Below, one piece after another: positions 26,593 through 35,577 of a stretch of 64,000 nucleotides of DNA. The stretch spans positions 1-64,000 of the forward strand of contig CABIXF010000012.1 in NCBI GenBank assembly GCA_902362595.1, written 5' to 3'. This DNA comes from Bacteroidaceae bacterium. GTDB lineage: Bacteria > Bacteroidota > Bacteroidia > Bacteroidales > Bacteroidaceae. Positions within the stretch are counted from its first letter, which is position 1; every line of letters begins with the position of its first letter. The notes under the pieces were generated by a model. That model saw only the letters and a program-made list of their open reading frames with translations. It was not told the origin of the DNA and searched no databases. The position numbers and the translations under genes were made by a program.

Positions 26593-28239
26593 TCAGGAGT
26601 GCATGCCGATGCGTATTTTTCGGGTACATTCGTTCATCAGGTTGGCGTCGTGAGTCACGAACAGGATGATTTTGTCTTTTCCTCTTTCCAGCAAATGTCC
26701 GATTAATTCTTTTGCCGTGTGACTGTCCAGTGCCGATGTGATTTCATCGAAAACCCAGATGCTTCCAGGGAGGAGTAGGGCCCGGGCAATGGCCAGACGC
26801 TGTGCCTGTCCTTCAGATAACCCATAGCCGGATTCTCCGATGAGGGTATCCATGCCTTCGGGAAGTTCTTTGACAAAGTAGGCGCATGCTGCGTCGATGA
26901 CCTCTTTCAGCATTTCCTCGGTGGCTTTCGGATTGGCCAGCAACAGGTTTTCCCGGATGGTTCCGCTGAACAGGCTGTTTCCTTGCGGAACGTATACGAA
27001 ATTTTTTTGTGAAATGTCTTTCAGTGGGAAGGTCCGCCCTTCTTCTTCTACGTACATATCTCCTTCATCTGGTTCCAGAATTCCCATAACCAGACGGAGA
27101 AAAGTGGTTTTTCCGGCTCCTGTAGGACCGATGATGGCTACGGGTTCTCCAGCTTGGATGTCGAGCGACATTCCATTGAAAAGTTCGGTCTTTTCATATT
27201 TGAAGAACAAATTCCGGCATCCCAGTCGCGTGGGGGTATACAGCATGCGGCTGGAACGGTTCTTTTCCATATCTCCCTGGTCGAGTTCCATGAGTCGTTC
27301 AATGGACGCTTGTACCTTGATGAGCCCGGGTACGAAGGAAATCAATTGTAGGACAGGTCCCTGCACTCGTCCTACCAGCTGAATGAAAGCCGTCATGGAG
27401 CCGAATGAAATCAGGTTCTTTGAAAGCGAGTGAATGCCCCACAGGAAAGCCGTGAGATATCCGCCTCCGAAGACAAGTTGCAGCATGGACTTGGAGTAAG
27501 TTCCGAATTTCAGTTGCTCCATTCCCAGCTGATAACGTTTTTCCTGCTGTTCATTGAGTTTGGAAACCCGGACGGAAATGGCTCCGATGGAGCGTATTAG
27601 AATACGGGAGGCCATATTTTCCTGCATGACAGACAATAGCTTGCTGTCGGTTTCTTTCCACGCTTTGCTCAAAGCTCTCATTTTCTTATAATACAATTTG
27701 GAAAACAAAAGCAACGGGGTAGAGACCAACAGAATCCAGGCCAGTTGGGCATCCAGTGCACACAGGAATAAGAAAGAAGCAATCAGTTTGACTGTTGTGA
27801 CCGCAATGGAGGGCAGCGTATATACCAGCAGTTGTATTACGTCGTTGCAGTCGGATATCATGCGGTTGATGATGTCTCCAGTGTGCCATTGCCCCGCACT
27901 GCTCCAGGAATTTCTCATCAGATGGTCCGACAGCTGAGTTTGCAGTTTCATTTGCATTCTCAGTTTCACTTTTTCCGTAATCCACGGATTTGACAGACTG
28001 GAAATGATGGAACCTAAGATACAGCCTACCATTAAGCCAGCGTTCAGCCATAAAGAACCGGAGTCGCTTCCGGTAGCAATATCAATGGCTTTTTTGGAAA
28101 AATAAATGGAGCACAAGGAGAACCCCATTCCCATTAAATCGATTAAGGCAGAGCAGACGATTGATTTGCGGAAAGGGCGGACCAGGGTGCTGGTCCATGC
28201 AAGGCATTCCCGTATGTGTTGGCTAAAGATAAACTTCAT
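26593..28239 (-). CDS. ABC transporter, fused permease and ATPase
   Basis: A 548-aa half-transporter of the exporter type (MsbA/ABCB-like) that should work as a homodimer in the inner membrane. Residues 1-320 hold six transmembrane segments. The ATPase domain has Walker A GPTGAGKTTF, signature LSEGQAQR and Walker B IWVFDEITSALD, followed by the H-loop FVTHD. The ABC signature normally reads LSGGQ, so Glu replaces the second Gly. The substrate is unknown. The gene is monocistronic, with a full -33/-7 promoter and a 20-nt leader. The 21-bp repeat array lies about 130 bp upstream of the promoter. Confidence 0.9.
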   Translation of the reverse strand: MKFIFSQHIRECLAWTSTLVRPFRKSIVCSALIDLMGMGFSLCSIYFSKKAIDIATGSDSGSLWLNAGLMVGCILGSIISSLSNPWITEKVKLRMQMKLQTQLSDHLMRNSWSSAGQWHTGDIINRMISDCNDVIQLLVYTLPSIAVTTVKLIASFLFLCALDAQLAWILLVSTPLLLFSKLYYKKMRALSKAWKETDSKLLSVMQENMASRILIRSIGAISVRVSKLNEQQEKRYQLGMEQLKFGTYSKSMLQLVFGGGYLTAFLWGIHSLSKNLISFGSMTAFIQLVGRVQGPVLQLISFVPGLIKVQASIERLMELDQGDMEKNRSSRMLYTPTRLGCRNLFFKYEKTELFNGMSLDIQAGEPVAIIGPTGAGKTTFLRLVMGILEPDEGDMYVEEEGRTFPLKDISQKNFVYVPQGNSLFSGTIRENLLLANPKATEEMLKEVIDAACAYFVKELPEGMDTLIGESGYGLSEGQAQRLAIARALLLPGSIWVFDEITSALDSHTAKELIGHLLERGKDKIILFVTHDANLMNECTRKIRIGMHS

Positions 28240-28259
28240 TCGTATATGGTTGTTTGGTA

Positions 28260-28267
28260 CAAAGATA
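28260..28267 (-). promoter_or_regulatory. Promoter of the ABC exporter
   Basis: On the minus strand TATCTTTG lies 20 bp before the start, with TTGC (28288-28291 region) 19-20 bp upstream at the -33 position. Confidence 0.7.
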
Positions 28268-28398
28268 ACCCAATCACTTTAAAACTGCAATAAAATAAGT
28301 TCTGTTGCAGGGACTTTGCTGTAAATGGATGGGAATGAAACGGATATTGGGTTTCTGACTGATGTTTTTTTCTTTTCTTCGAGGTAATTTCTCTGTTT

Positions 28399-28470
28399 CA
28401 CAGTGTGGGATATAAAAACCACACTGTGAAATACATAAACCGCAGTGTGAAATATAAATACCACACTGTG
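28399..28470. repeat. Tandem array of four 21-bp palindromic units
   Basis: A 9-bp core occurs at 28399, 28420, 28441 and 28462, an exact 21-bp period. The cores read CACAGTGTG, CACACTGTG, CGCAGTGTG and CACACTGTG. The centre base alternates G, C, G, C, so neighbouring units are reverse complements. Units 1-2 and 3-4 can form 9-10 bp hairpins with 10-11 nt A/T-rich loops. The 12-nt linkers are also similar to one another (RRATAnAnAAAC in most). Confidence 0.9.
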
Positions 28471-28540
28471 GAATAGAGAAGTTGAAAGGGCTTTTGCCTT
28501 TATGTGACGAAGTGTATGGGAAAAAGCTTTGTCGTAAATA

Positions 28541-28574
28541 TAAAAAAATCTGTCAGGAGGCTTTCCTGACAGAT
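28541..28574 (-). terminator. Terminator of the fimbrillin operon
   Basis: On the minus strand ATCTGTCAGGA pairs with TCCTGACAGAT, followed by seven T residues. Confidence 0.88.
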
Positions 28575-28593
28575 AATGGGAAATAGTAATAGA

Positions 28594-29670
28594 TCAATCT
28601 ATGGGAATCAGAATATCTTCACCTTCTTCCCAATTACCAATTACAACCGGAATGACCACCAGTGTACCGTCGGGCTGTATTCTCAAGTTGAAACGGTAGT
28701 AGGTGCCGGCTTTTAATGCATTGATGCTGTTTCCCGGAATGGCCAATGCCTCTGTCGCTTTTCCGTTCACGTTCAGTTCAAGCAAGACATTCTGACTTGC
28801 TGAGAAAGAAGTGGGAAGTGCGGACAAATAGGCAGTGAAAGCTTCGTCCGGGTCGGAGGTGAATCCATTTTCCCCTAACTTCAGCATGGTATAGGATGAA
28901 CGAGTAGATGCTCTTGAGGCAGCAGTGTTCGGACTTCTTGTGCTACTTCCTTCGAACCTAAGGTAAACGCCCTCCGAATAGAAAGGAGTTCCGTTGTCGG
29001 TTTTCATGGTTACGGAATGCACTGTCACTTTCCGTCCGCTGTCGTTGATGATATTGAAGACCAGCAAGCTGCTCAGGTGCTTGAAGCGTAAGCCGGTCAG
29101 TTCATTCAAGTTTTCTTCACTTTGCACGACACTGGTATACATCGGGCGGTATTTGTTTAAGTGAAGTGAACTGTTCTTTTCCGTCTGGCATAGAGGGGAA
29201 TTGCCGTTTCCGGTAGGAATGGTGAAACGGATTTGCTTGTCACTTGTATAGTAGGTGGCATTGTGGATACCGAAATAAGTCTTGGTATCGACTGCAGGAC
29301 CGATGTATTCGAACAGTGCCGATGAAATTCCTCCTTCCTCTGTTTGGAACGTACATTGTGTCAGGTCGTCAATGGAGTTGCCGGTCCAGATGGTTACTTC
29401 GTCTCCGGCATCCCAGCGCAGCAAGTTTGTTCCTCCGTTGGTAGAACCTTCCACCACAGAAGCTCTGCTTTGCGTCTGAGTGGTGCCCGTACGGAAAGTG
29501 AGATGTACAGTTTGAGGGACATCGGGTTGAGTCGTTTCTGTATTTTCTCCTTGTTCGGGAGTTTCCTGTGTGGGACGATTGGTTTCGGATAATTCTTCTT
29601 TGCTGCATCCGGGCAAAAGAATATGCCCACCTGCAAGCAGCAGCATTCCCCAGAATAGTTTTTTTCTCAT
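28594..29670 (-). CDS. Fimbrillin family lipoprotein
   Basis: A 358-aa exported lipoprotein of the Bacteroidales fimbrillin (Mfa-like) superfamily, which build or decorate surface fimbriae. The signal ends in the lipobox LLPGC, followed by a long Ser/Thr/Gln/Glu-rich linker. Two beta-domains then begin VHLTFRTGTTQTQSRA and WDAGDEVTIWTG. The second carries the typical FNIINDSGRKVTVHSVTM and a late TYYRFNLRIQPDG segment. The assignment is by domain pattern. It is 36 bp downstream of a small partner gene and has a strong terminator. No minor fimbrial subunits or usher-like genes are nearby. Confidence 0.8.
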   Translation of the reverse strand: MRKKLFWGMLLLAGGHILLPGCSKEELSETNRPTQETPEQGENTETTQPDVPQTVHLTFRTGTTQTQSRASVVEGSTNGGTNLLRWDAGDEVTIWTGNSIDDLTQCTFQTEEGGISSALFEYIGPAVDTKTYFGIHNATYYTSDKQIRFTIPTGNGNSPLCQTEKNSSLHLNKYRPMYTSVVQSEENLNELTGLRFKHLSSLLVFNIINDSGRKVTVHSVTMKTDNGTPFYSEGVYLRFEGSSTRSPNTAASRASTRSSYTMLKLGENGFTSDPDEAFTAYLSALPTSFSASQNVLLELNVNGKATEALAIPGNSINALKAGTYYRFNLRIQPDGTLVVIPVVIGNWEEGEDILIPID

Positions 29671-29706
29671 TTTAATTGCAATGCTTATGTATAAAACTAA
29701 TACCTG

Positions 29707-29871
29707 TTAAAAACGTGATTCGCGTGAAGAAAAGCTTCGTCCCCATGAGCCTCCATCTGCGTCTCCTTCTCCTATGATAGGATTGCTTCCCGACAAAATA
29801 GCACCTTCTAATTCAATTTGGATAATCTCCGCGTGGGGAGGTACGTAGCTTTCTTTCTGATTTGTTTCCAT
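29707..29871 (-). CDS. Small protein upstream of the fimbrillin gene
   Basis: A 54-aa protein beginning METNQKESYVPPHAEIIQIE. It resembles the short Bacteroidales proteins with a YxPPxAEIIxIExE core that accompany fimbrillin and other surface-protein genes. It lacks a signal peptide and a transmembrane segment. The C-terminal half is rich in Gly, Ser and charged residues (GEGDADGGSWGRSFSSRES). An upstream in-frame start would add 17 residues with no family resemblance. It is 36 bp upstream of the fimbrillin gene on the same strand and probably cotranscribed. The role is unknown. Confidence 0.7.
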   Translation of the reverse strand: METNQKESYVPPHAEIIQIELEGAILSGSNPIIGEGDADGGSWGRSFSSRESRF

Positions 29872-30032
29872 TGTTATCTTTATTACCTTAAATTGTTTCA
29901 GTTGTTTTACTTTGTTGCACATTTTGTTTACAATTGTAATAACGCTTATGTGGGATAAATGTTTTCATATTTATCCGAATTTGAATTTTTTAAGAACTTG
30001 AATGACGTTAATATTTTGATAAACAGCGAAAT

Positions 30033-30071
30033 AAAAAAAGGCAGGATTACACTCATACTGTATCCTGCCTA
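30033..30071 (-). terminator. Terminator of the GH2 beta-galactosidase type gene
   Basis: On the minus strand the arms AGGCAGGAT and ATCCTGCC are followed by seven T residues. Confidence 0.85.
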
Positions 30072-30093
30072 TGATTAGGGGTATTGGTTGATT

Positions 30094-32532
30094 TTATTTG
30101 ATTGAAATTTGTATTTTTCCTGCCTGGAGTCCTTTGGCGGTAGCTTCAAGTTCAAGTATACCGTTTTTTTCTCCTGCCTGTACAATGGCAGTCAGCATCC
30201 CATTAAAGGCATGCATTTGAGGCAGGTGGAACAAGTCTAGACAGGTCGGGTCGCCATTGGCAGAGGCCTTGTAGCTTCCGGCACCTTTTACTTTGAATTT
30301 CACCAGGCGCATGTCGGTGGGGCAGAGGTTTCCGTCTTTGTCTACAATGCGTACGGTTACGTAGGCCAGGTCTTTTCCGTCGGCTTTCAGCGATTTCTGT
30401 GCAGGAACCAGTTCGATGTGATGAGGTTTTCCGGCCGTGCGGATTGTTTTTTCCGCTTGGGCGGTACCTGCTTCATCGTATGCCACAACTTTCACTTCTC
30501 CTAGTTCGTAAATGGCATGCGGCCACATCAGGCGGTAGCGGTTTTCCACTGTTTGGCGGTTCTTGGTCTGTTTCCCGTAACTTTTCCCGTTGATGAAAAG
30601 TTCGGCTGTCGGATAGTTGGTATAGACGAATACGGGCACTTCCTTACCTTCCCGTCCTTCCCAGTTCCAGTGCGGCAGAATGTGCAGGGTTTCTGCCTGC
30701 TTGTTCCATACACTGCGGTACAGGTAATAACGGTCTTTCGGAATAGAAGCCAGGTCGATGATACCGAACATGGAACTGTGGTTGGGCCATGCGTCCGTGT
30801 CGTACGGACTGGGTTCACCCAGGTAGTCGAAACCGGTCCATACAAACTGTCCCAAGGTCCATTCATGGTCGTCTGCCAGGGCGAAGTCGATGTCGGGAAT
30901 GTTGGACCACGAGCAGTATTCCAAGTCGTAGGAAGACGACTGATGGTCTTCATATTTGGCGTCTGCTTTCCGTTCGGCAGGGAATTTATACACACCGCGG
31001 GAGCTGACGGTCGAAGAAGTCTCTGAGCCTAACACCAAGTTTTGTGGCAGCCGCTGATAGGCTTCTTCGTAGCGGTGTGCCCGGTAGTTGAATCCCGGAA
31101 TGTCGAGCATGGCGGCAAATCCGTTGTCCAATACACAATCTACCTGGTCCATACCGCAGGTAACCGGGCGGGTGGGGTCTTCGCGGTGACAGATGTCTTG
31201 CAGGAATTTGGCCACCTTATAGCCTTCGGCGCTGCATTGGGTGGGTACCTCGTTTCCGATGCTCCACATCACCACACAAGGGTGGTTGCGATATTGTTGC
31301 AGCATGTTCACCATGTCTTTTTCCGCCCATTCGTGGAAGTAGCGGTGGTATCCGTTGTCGCATTTGGCGATGTCCCATTCGTCGAACGGCTCAATCATCA
31401 TCATGAAACCCATTTCGTCGCAGAGGCTGACCAGTTCGGGAGCCGGCATGTTGTGGGCCGTACGGATGGCGTCGCATCCCATGTCTTTCAATAGGGTAAG
31501 CTGGTGGCGTAAGGCCGAAACATTGATGGCGGCTCCCAGCGGGCCTAAATCGTGGTGGTTGCATACGCCCTGGAACTTGCGGTGTTTTCCGTTCAGGAAG
31601 AATCCCTTGTCGGCCATGAACTCGATGGAGCGGATACCGAAGCGGGTGGTATAGGTATCAGTAAGTTGCCCGTCAACATAGATTTTGGAGACAGCCTGAT
31701 AGAGTACGGGGGTTTCCGGTGACCATAACTGAGGATTTTCCACGATAAAGTTCTGTGTGAAAGGTTGGCCATGGTTGATGCGTCCTTCGTTCTTTTTGCT
31801 GGTCACTTTCTGTCCGTCGGGAGAAAGAATCTCCGTTTCTACGGTAATTTTTTCTTTTTCCACATTTTTCAATGTAGTGCGGAGACAGACGGATGCATAG
31901 TCTGTAGCCACGTGAGGAGTGGTGATTTGAGTACCCCATACAGGTACGTGTACCTTCTCTGTGGTAACCAAGTGGACGTTCCGGTAGAGTCCGGCTCCCG
32001 GATACCAGCGGGAAGATTGGGGACGGTTCTCCAGACGTACCGCCAGTACGTTGTCTTTTCCGTCCTTATGCAGGAATTCAGTCACATCGCAGTGGAAAGA
32101 ATTGTAACCGAACGGCCAGAAACAGGCCTCTTGTCCGTTGACATATACATGGGCCTCACTCATGGCACCGTCGAAAATCAGGGTTGTTTTTTTGTTGGGG
32201 TCTGCATCAAACCGCGTGCGGTACCAGCCTACTCCCACGTAAGGCAGTCCGCCGGTACGTCCGGTCTTCACTGAAGCTTGCTTTTCGAGATTCTGCGTAA
32301 TGGCGACGTTCTGCAAGTCATTGTTCCGGTCGAAGGGTCCATAGATAGCCCAGTCGTGAGGGATGCGGACCGATTCCCATTGCGCATCATTGAATGCAGG
32401 CGAGGCGGCTCCGGAGGCTTCTCCTTTATGGAATTTCCAGTCGGTTTCCAGAAGTTGTTCGTGACGTTGTGCGCTGAGGCTGCATACGCTACAGAGCAAG
32501 ACAGCGAGCAGGAAGAGATAACGGATGTGCAT
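30094..32532 (-). CDS. Glycoside hydrolase family 2, beta-galactosidase type
   Basis: A secreted GH2 enzyme of 812 aa, most like the Bacteroides beta-galactosidase/beta-glucuronidase group. After a signal peptide (RYLFLLAVLLCSVCSLSA) come the sugar-binding jelly-roll, the immunoglobulin-like domain and the TIM barrel. The acid/base Glu is E428 in WSIGNEVP and the nucleophile is E504 in LGSETSS. C-terminal Ig-like domains (AYVTVRIVDKDGN) follow. The substrate within GH2 (galactoside, glucuronide, other) is inferred, not shown. It has its own promoter, divergent from leuS. Confidence 0.88.
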   Translation of the reverse strand: MHIRYLFLLAVLLCSVCSLSAQRHEQLLETDWKFHKGEASGAASPAFNDAQWESVRIPHDWAIYGPFDRNNDLQNVAITQNLEKQASVKTGRTGGLPYVGVGWYRTRFDADPNKKTTLIFDGAMSEAHVYVNGQEACFWPFGYNSFHCDVTEFLHKDGKDNVLAVRLENRPQSSRWYPGAGLYRNVHLVTTEKVHVPVWGTQITTPHVATDYASVCLRTTLKNVEKEKITVETEILSPDGQKVTSKKNEGRINHGQPFTQNFIVENPQLWSPETPVLYQAVSKIYVDGQLTDTYTTRFGIRSIEFMADKGFFLNGKHRKFQGVCNHHDLGPLGAAINVSALRHQLTLLKDMGCDAIRTAHNMPAPELVSLCDEMGFMMMIEPFDEWDIAKCDNGYHRYFHEWAEKDMVNMLQQYRNHPCVVMWSIGNEVPTQCSAEGYKVAKFLQDICHREDPTRPVTCGMDQVDCVLDNGFAAMLDIPGFNYRAHRYEEAYQRLPQNLVLGSETSSTVSSRGVYKFPAERKADAKYEDHQSSSYDLEYCSWSNIPDIDFALADDHEWTLGQFVWTGFDYLGEPSPYDTDAWPNHSSMFGIIDLASIPKDRYYLYRSVWNKQAETLHILPHWNWEGREGKEVPVFVYTNYPTAELFINGKSYGKQTKNRQTVENRYRLMWPHAIYELGEVKVVAYDEAGTAQAEKTIRTAGKPHHIELVPAQKSLKADGKDLAYVTVRIVDKDGNLCPTDMRLVKFKVKGAGSYKASANGDPTCLDLFHLPQMHAFNGMLTAIVQAGEKNGILELEATAKGLQAGKIQISIK

Positions 32533-32564
32533 AGAATTTTAGTATTAGGTTTTCATTTATCAAG

Positions 32565-32572
32565 CAAAGATA
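32565..32572 (-). promoter_or_regulatory. Promoter -7 box of the GH2 beta-galactosidase type gene
   Basis: TATCTTTG on the minus strand, 32 bp upstream of the start. Confidence 0.65.
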
Positions 32573-32616
32573 AACTTTTCGTTCGAAACTATCCTTATTT
32601 ATTCCTGAACTCTTAC

Positions 32617-32624
32617 TATATTTG
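32617..32624 (+). promoter_or_regulatory. Promoter -7 box of leuS
   Basis: TATATTTG, 48 bp upstream of the leuS start. Confidence 0.6.
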
Positions 32625-32672
32625 CGGAAAATTTGGAGAAATACGTAAAAATCAATTATATAATATTTCGAT

Positions 32673-35507
32673 ATGGAATATAATTTCAGAGAAATTGAAA
32701 AAAAATGGCAGCAGAGATGGGTGGACCGAAAGACCTATAAGGTTGTCGAAGATGAATCCAAAAAGAAGTTCTATGTGTTGAACATGTTCCCTTATCCTTC
32801 GGGAGCCGGTCTTCACGTAGGTCATCCGCTGGGATACATTGCCAGTGACATTTATGCACGCTACAAGCGTCTGCAGGGATTCAATGTGTTGAATCCGATG
32901 GGATACGATGCATACGGCCTGCCTGCCGAACAATATGCCATTCAGACGGGACAGCATCCGGCGGTCACTACTGCGGCTAATATCGCCCGCTATCGTGAGC
33001 AGTTGGACAAGATTGGTTTCTCGTTCGACTGGGACCGCGAAGTGCGTACCTGCGATCCGGGATATTACCACTGGACGCAGTGGGCTTTCCAGAAGATGTT
33101 CAACAGCTTCTATTGCAATTCTTGTCATAAGGCTCAGCCTATCAGCAAGCTGGTAGCACATTTTGAAAAGGAAGGTACCGAAGGTCTGGATGTAGCTTGC
33201 AGTGAGGAACTGCATTTTACAGCCGAAGAGTGGAAGGCAAAAACCGAAAAAGAACAGCAGGAAATCCTGATGAACTACCGTATTGCTTACTTGGGTGAAA
33301 CCATGGTAAACTGGTGTCCGGCGTTGGGTACCGTACTGGCCAACGATGAGGTGGTCGACGGGGTGTCTGAGCGTGGAGGCTATCCGGTGGTACAGAAGAA
33401 GATGCGCCAGTGGTGTTTGCGTGTGTCTGCCTATGCACAGCGTCTGCTCGACGGACTGGAAACGGTGGACTGGACCGATTCTCTGAAAGAGACTCAGCGT
33501 AACTGGATTGGTCGTTCAGAAGGTACGGAAGTCCGTTTCAAGGTGAAAGACAGTGATTTGGAATTTACTATCTTTACGACCCGTGCCGATACCATGTTTG
33601 GGGTGACTTTCATGGTACTTGCACCTGAAAGTGAACTGGTTCCGCAGTTGACTACCGAAGCACAGCGTGCGGAAGTGGAAGCTTATCTGGAACGCACAAA
33701 GAAACGTACCGAGCGTGAACGTATTTCCGACCGTCGGGTAACCGGTGTGTTCAGTGGCTCGTATGCCGTGAATCCGTTTACGGGTGAGTCCGTTCCGGTA
33801 TGGATCAGTGATTATGTATTGGCCGGATATGGTACAGGTGCCATCATGGCCGTACCTGCACACGACAGCCGTGACTATGCGTTTGCCAAGCATTTCAATC
33901 TGCCGATTGTCCCGTTGGTAGAAGGTTGCGATGTGAGTGAGGAAAGTTTTGATGCCAAGGAAGGTATTGTCTGCAACTCTCCGAAAGCCGGTGTGACTCC
34001 TTATTGCGACTTGACCTTGAACGGTCTGACCATCAAGGAAGCCATTGCCGCTACCAAGAAATATGTAAAAGAACATAACCTGGGACGTGTGAAAGTGAAT
34101 TTCCGCTTGCGCGACGCCATCTTCTCTCGTCAGCGTTACTGGGGTGAACCGTTTCCGGTTTACTATAAGGACGGTATGCCGTACATGATTGACGAGTACA
34201 AACTTCCATTGGAATTGCCGGAAGTCGCCAAATTCTTGCCGACCGAAAGCGGGGAACCTCCATTGGGACACGCTACCCGCTGGGCATGGGATGTGGAAAA
34301 AGGTGAAGTGGTGGAAAACTCCAAGATTGATAATGTTACGGTGTTCCCACTTGAACTGAATACCATGCCGGGATTTGCCGGTTCAAGTGCTTATTATTTG
34401 CGCTACATGGACCCGCACAACGACAAGGAACTGGTTTCTGAAAAAGCTGACCGCTACTGGCAGAATGTTGACCTCTATGTGGGAGGTACGGAACATGCGA
34501 CCGGTCACTTGATTTATTCTCGTTTCTGGAACAAGTTCTTGTTCGACCTGGGTGTCAGCATCAAGGAAGAACCGTTCCAGAAGCTGGTGAACCAAGGAAT
34601 GATTCAGGGTCGAAGCAACTTTGTATATCGTATCAAGGATACCAATACGTTTGTGTCACTGGGCTTGAAAGACCAGTATGACGTGACTCCGCTGCACGTG
34701 GATGTGAACATTGTATCCAACGACGTACTGGATGTGGAAGCTTTCAAGAATTGGCGTCCGGAATACCACAATGCAGAATTCATCCTCGAAGACGGCAAAT
34801 ATATCTGCGGTTGGGCAGTGGAAAAGATGAGTAAGTCCATGTACAATGTGGTCAACCCGGATATGATTGTAGAACGTTATGGAGCCGATACCTTGCGTAT
34901 GTACGAAATGTTCCTCGGTCCGGTGGAACAGTCCAAACCGTGGGATACCAATGGTATCGACGGGGTACACCGTTTCCTGAAGAAACTCTGGAACCTGTTC
35001 TATGACCGTCAGGGCACTTTCTTGCCTGCCGAAGGAGAGGCGACCAAGGAAGAACTGAAATCCATTCATAAGCTGATTAAGAAGGTGACTGGCGATATTG
35101 AAACCTTCTCTTACAATACGTCCATCAGTGCGTTCATGATTTGTGTGAACGAACTGACTGCCTTGAAGTGCCGCAACAAGGAAGTGATGAGTAACCTCGT
35201 TATCCTTCTGGCTCCGTTTGCTCCTCACTTGGCAGAAGAATTGTGGGAAGCACTGGGTCACACCACTTCTGTATGCGATGCGCAGTGGCCGGCATTCAAC
35301 GAAGAATACCTGAAGGAAGACAGCGTGAAATACACCATTTCGTTCAACGGAAAGGCTCGTTTCACTATGGAATTCCCTGCCGATGCCGACAATGAAACCA
35401 TTCAGGCTGCGGTAATGGCCGAAGAACAGTCGCAGAAATGGATTGACGGCAAAACACCGAAGAAGGTGATTATTGTGCCGAAGAAGATTGTGAATATTGT
35501 ACTTTGA
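32673..35507 (+). CDS. leuS: Leucyl-tRNA synthetase
   Basis: Charges tRNA-Leu with leucine. It is a class Ia synthetase of 944 aa. The HIGH motif reads HVGH in [16 protein letters not shown] near residue 46, and the KMSKS motif is in [13 protein letters not shown]. The large editing domain includes [13 protein letters not shown] and [15 protein letters not shown], whose Asp is needed to clear mischarged tRNA. It is longer than the E. coli enzyme (860 aa) because of inserts near residues 160-190 and after the editing domain, as in other Bacteroidetes. Confidence 0.97.
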   Translation: MEYNFREIEKKWQQRWVDRKTYKVVEDESKKKFYVLNMFPYPSGAGLHVGHPLGYIASDIYARYKRLQGFNVLNPMGYDAYGLPAEQYAIQTGQHPAVTTAANIARYREQLDKIGFSFDWDREVRTCDPGYYHWTQWAFQKMFNSFYCNSCHKAQPISKLVAHFEKEGTEGLDVACSEELHFTAEEWKAKTEKEQQEILMNYRIAYLGETMVNWCPALGTVLANDEVVDGVSERGGYPVVQKKMRQWCLRVSAYAQRLLDGLETVDWTDSLKETQRNWIGRSEGTEVRFKVKDSDLEFTIFTTRADTMFGVTFMVLAPESELVPQLTTEAQRAEVEAYLERTKKRTERERISDRRVTGVFSGSYAVNPFTGESVPVWISDYVLAGYGTGAIMAVPAHDSRDYAFAKHFNLPIVPLVEGCDVSEESFDAKEGIVCNSPKAGVTPYCDLTLNGLTIKEAIAATKKYVKEHNLGRVKVNFRLRDAIFSRQRYWGEPFPVYYKDGMPYMIDEYKLPLELPEVAKFLPTESGEPPLGHATRWAWDVEKGEVVENSKIDNVTVFPLELNTMPGFAGSSAYYLRYMDPHNDKELVSEKADRYWQNVDLYVGGTEHATGHLIYSRFWNKFLFDLGVSIKEEPFQKLVNQGMIQGRSNFVYRIKDTNTFVSLGLKDQYDVTPLHVDVNIVSNDVLDVEAFKNWRPEYHNAEFILEDGKYICGWAVEKMSKSMYNVVNPDMIVERYGADTLRMYEMFLGPVEQSKPWDTNGIDGVHRFLKKLWNLFYDRQGTFLPAEGEATKEELKSIHKLIKKVTGDIETFSYNTSISAFMICVNELTALKCRNKEVMSNLVILLAPFAPHLAEELWEALGHTTSVCDAQWPAFNEEYLKEDSVKYTISFNGKARFTMEFPADADNETIQAAVMAEEQSQKWIDGKTPKKVIIVPKKIVNIVL

Positions 35508-35520
35508 GTTTTTTAATTGT

Positions 35521-35569
35521 CATCCGGGATAGACGGATTGGAATATCCGTTCTGTCCCGGATGATTTTT
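35521..35569 (+). terminator. Terminator of leuS
   Basis: Arms CATCCGGGATAGACGGAT and ATCCGTTCTGTCCCGGATG pair over about 17 bp, followed by a T-run. It ends just before the next start codon. Confidence 0.88.
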
Positions 35570-35577
35570 ATTTGTGT

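Larger units (their letters stand above)
28268..28593. other. Intergenic region holding a repeat array and a terminator
   Basis: This gap between two minus-strand genes is over 300 bp. It contains the -33 element of the ABC exporter promoter, the 21-bp palindromic array (28399-28470) and the terminator of the fimbrillin gene (28541-28574). A minus-strand open frame of 61 codons runs through the array, but it has no protein-like composition and is not a gene. Confidence 0.7.

Noticed and set aside
28279..28464. A 61-codon minus-strand frame through the 21-bp array
   Set aside because: Its Phe/His/Val repeats come from the DNA repeat itself, it has no start signal and it crosses the -33 region of the ABC exporter promoter.
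28399..28470. Factor-independent terminator of the fimbrillin gene
   Set aside because: A standard terminator already ends that gene at 28541-28574, and the array has four phased units with no T-run.
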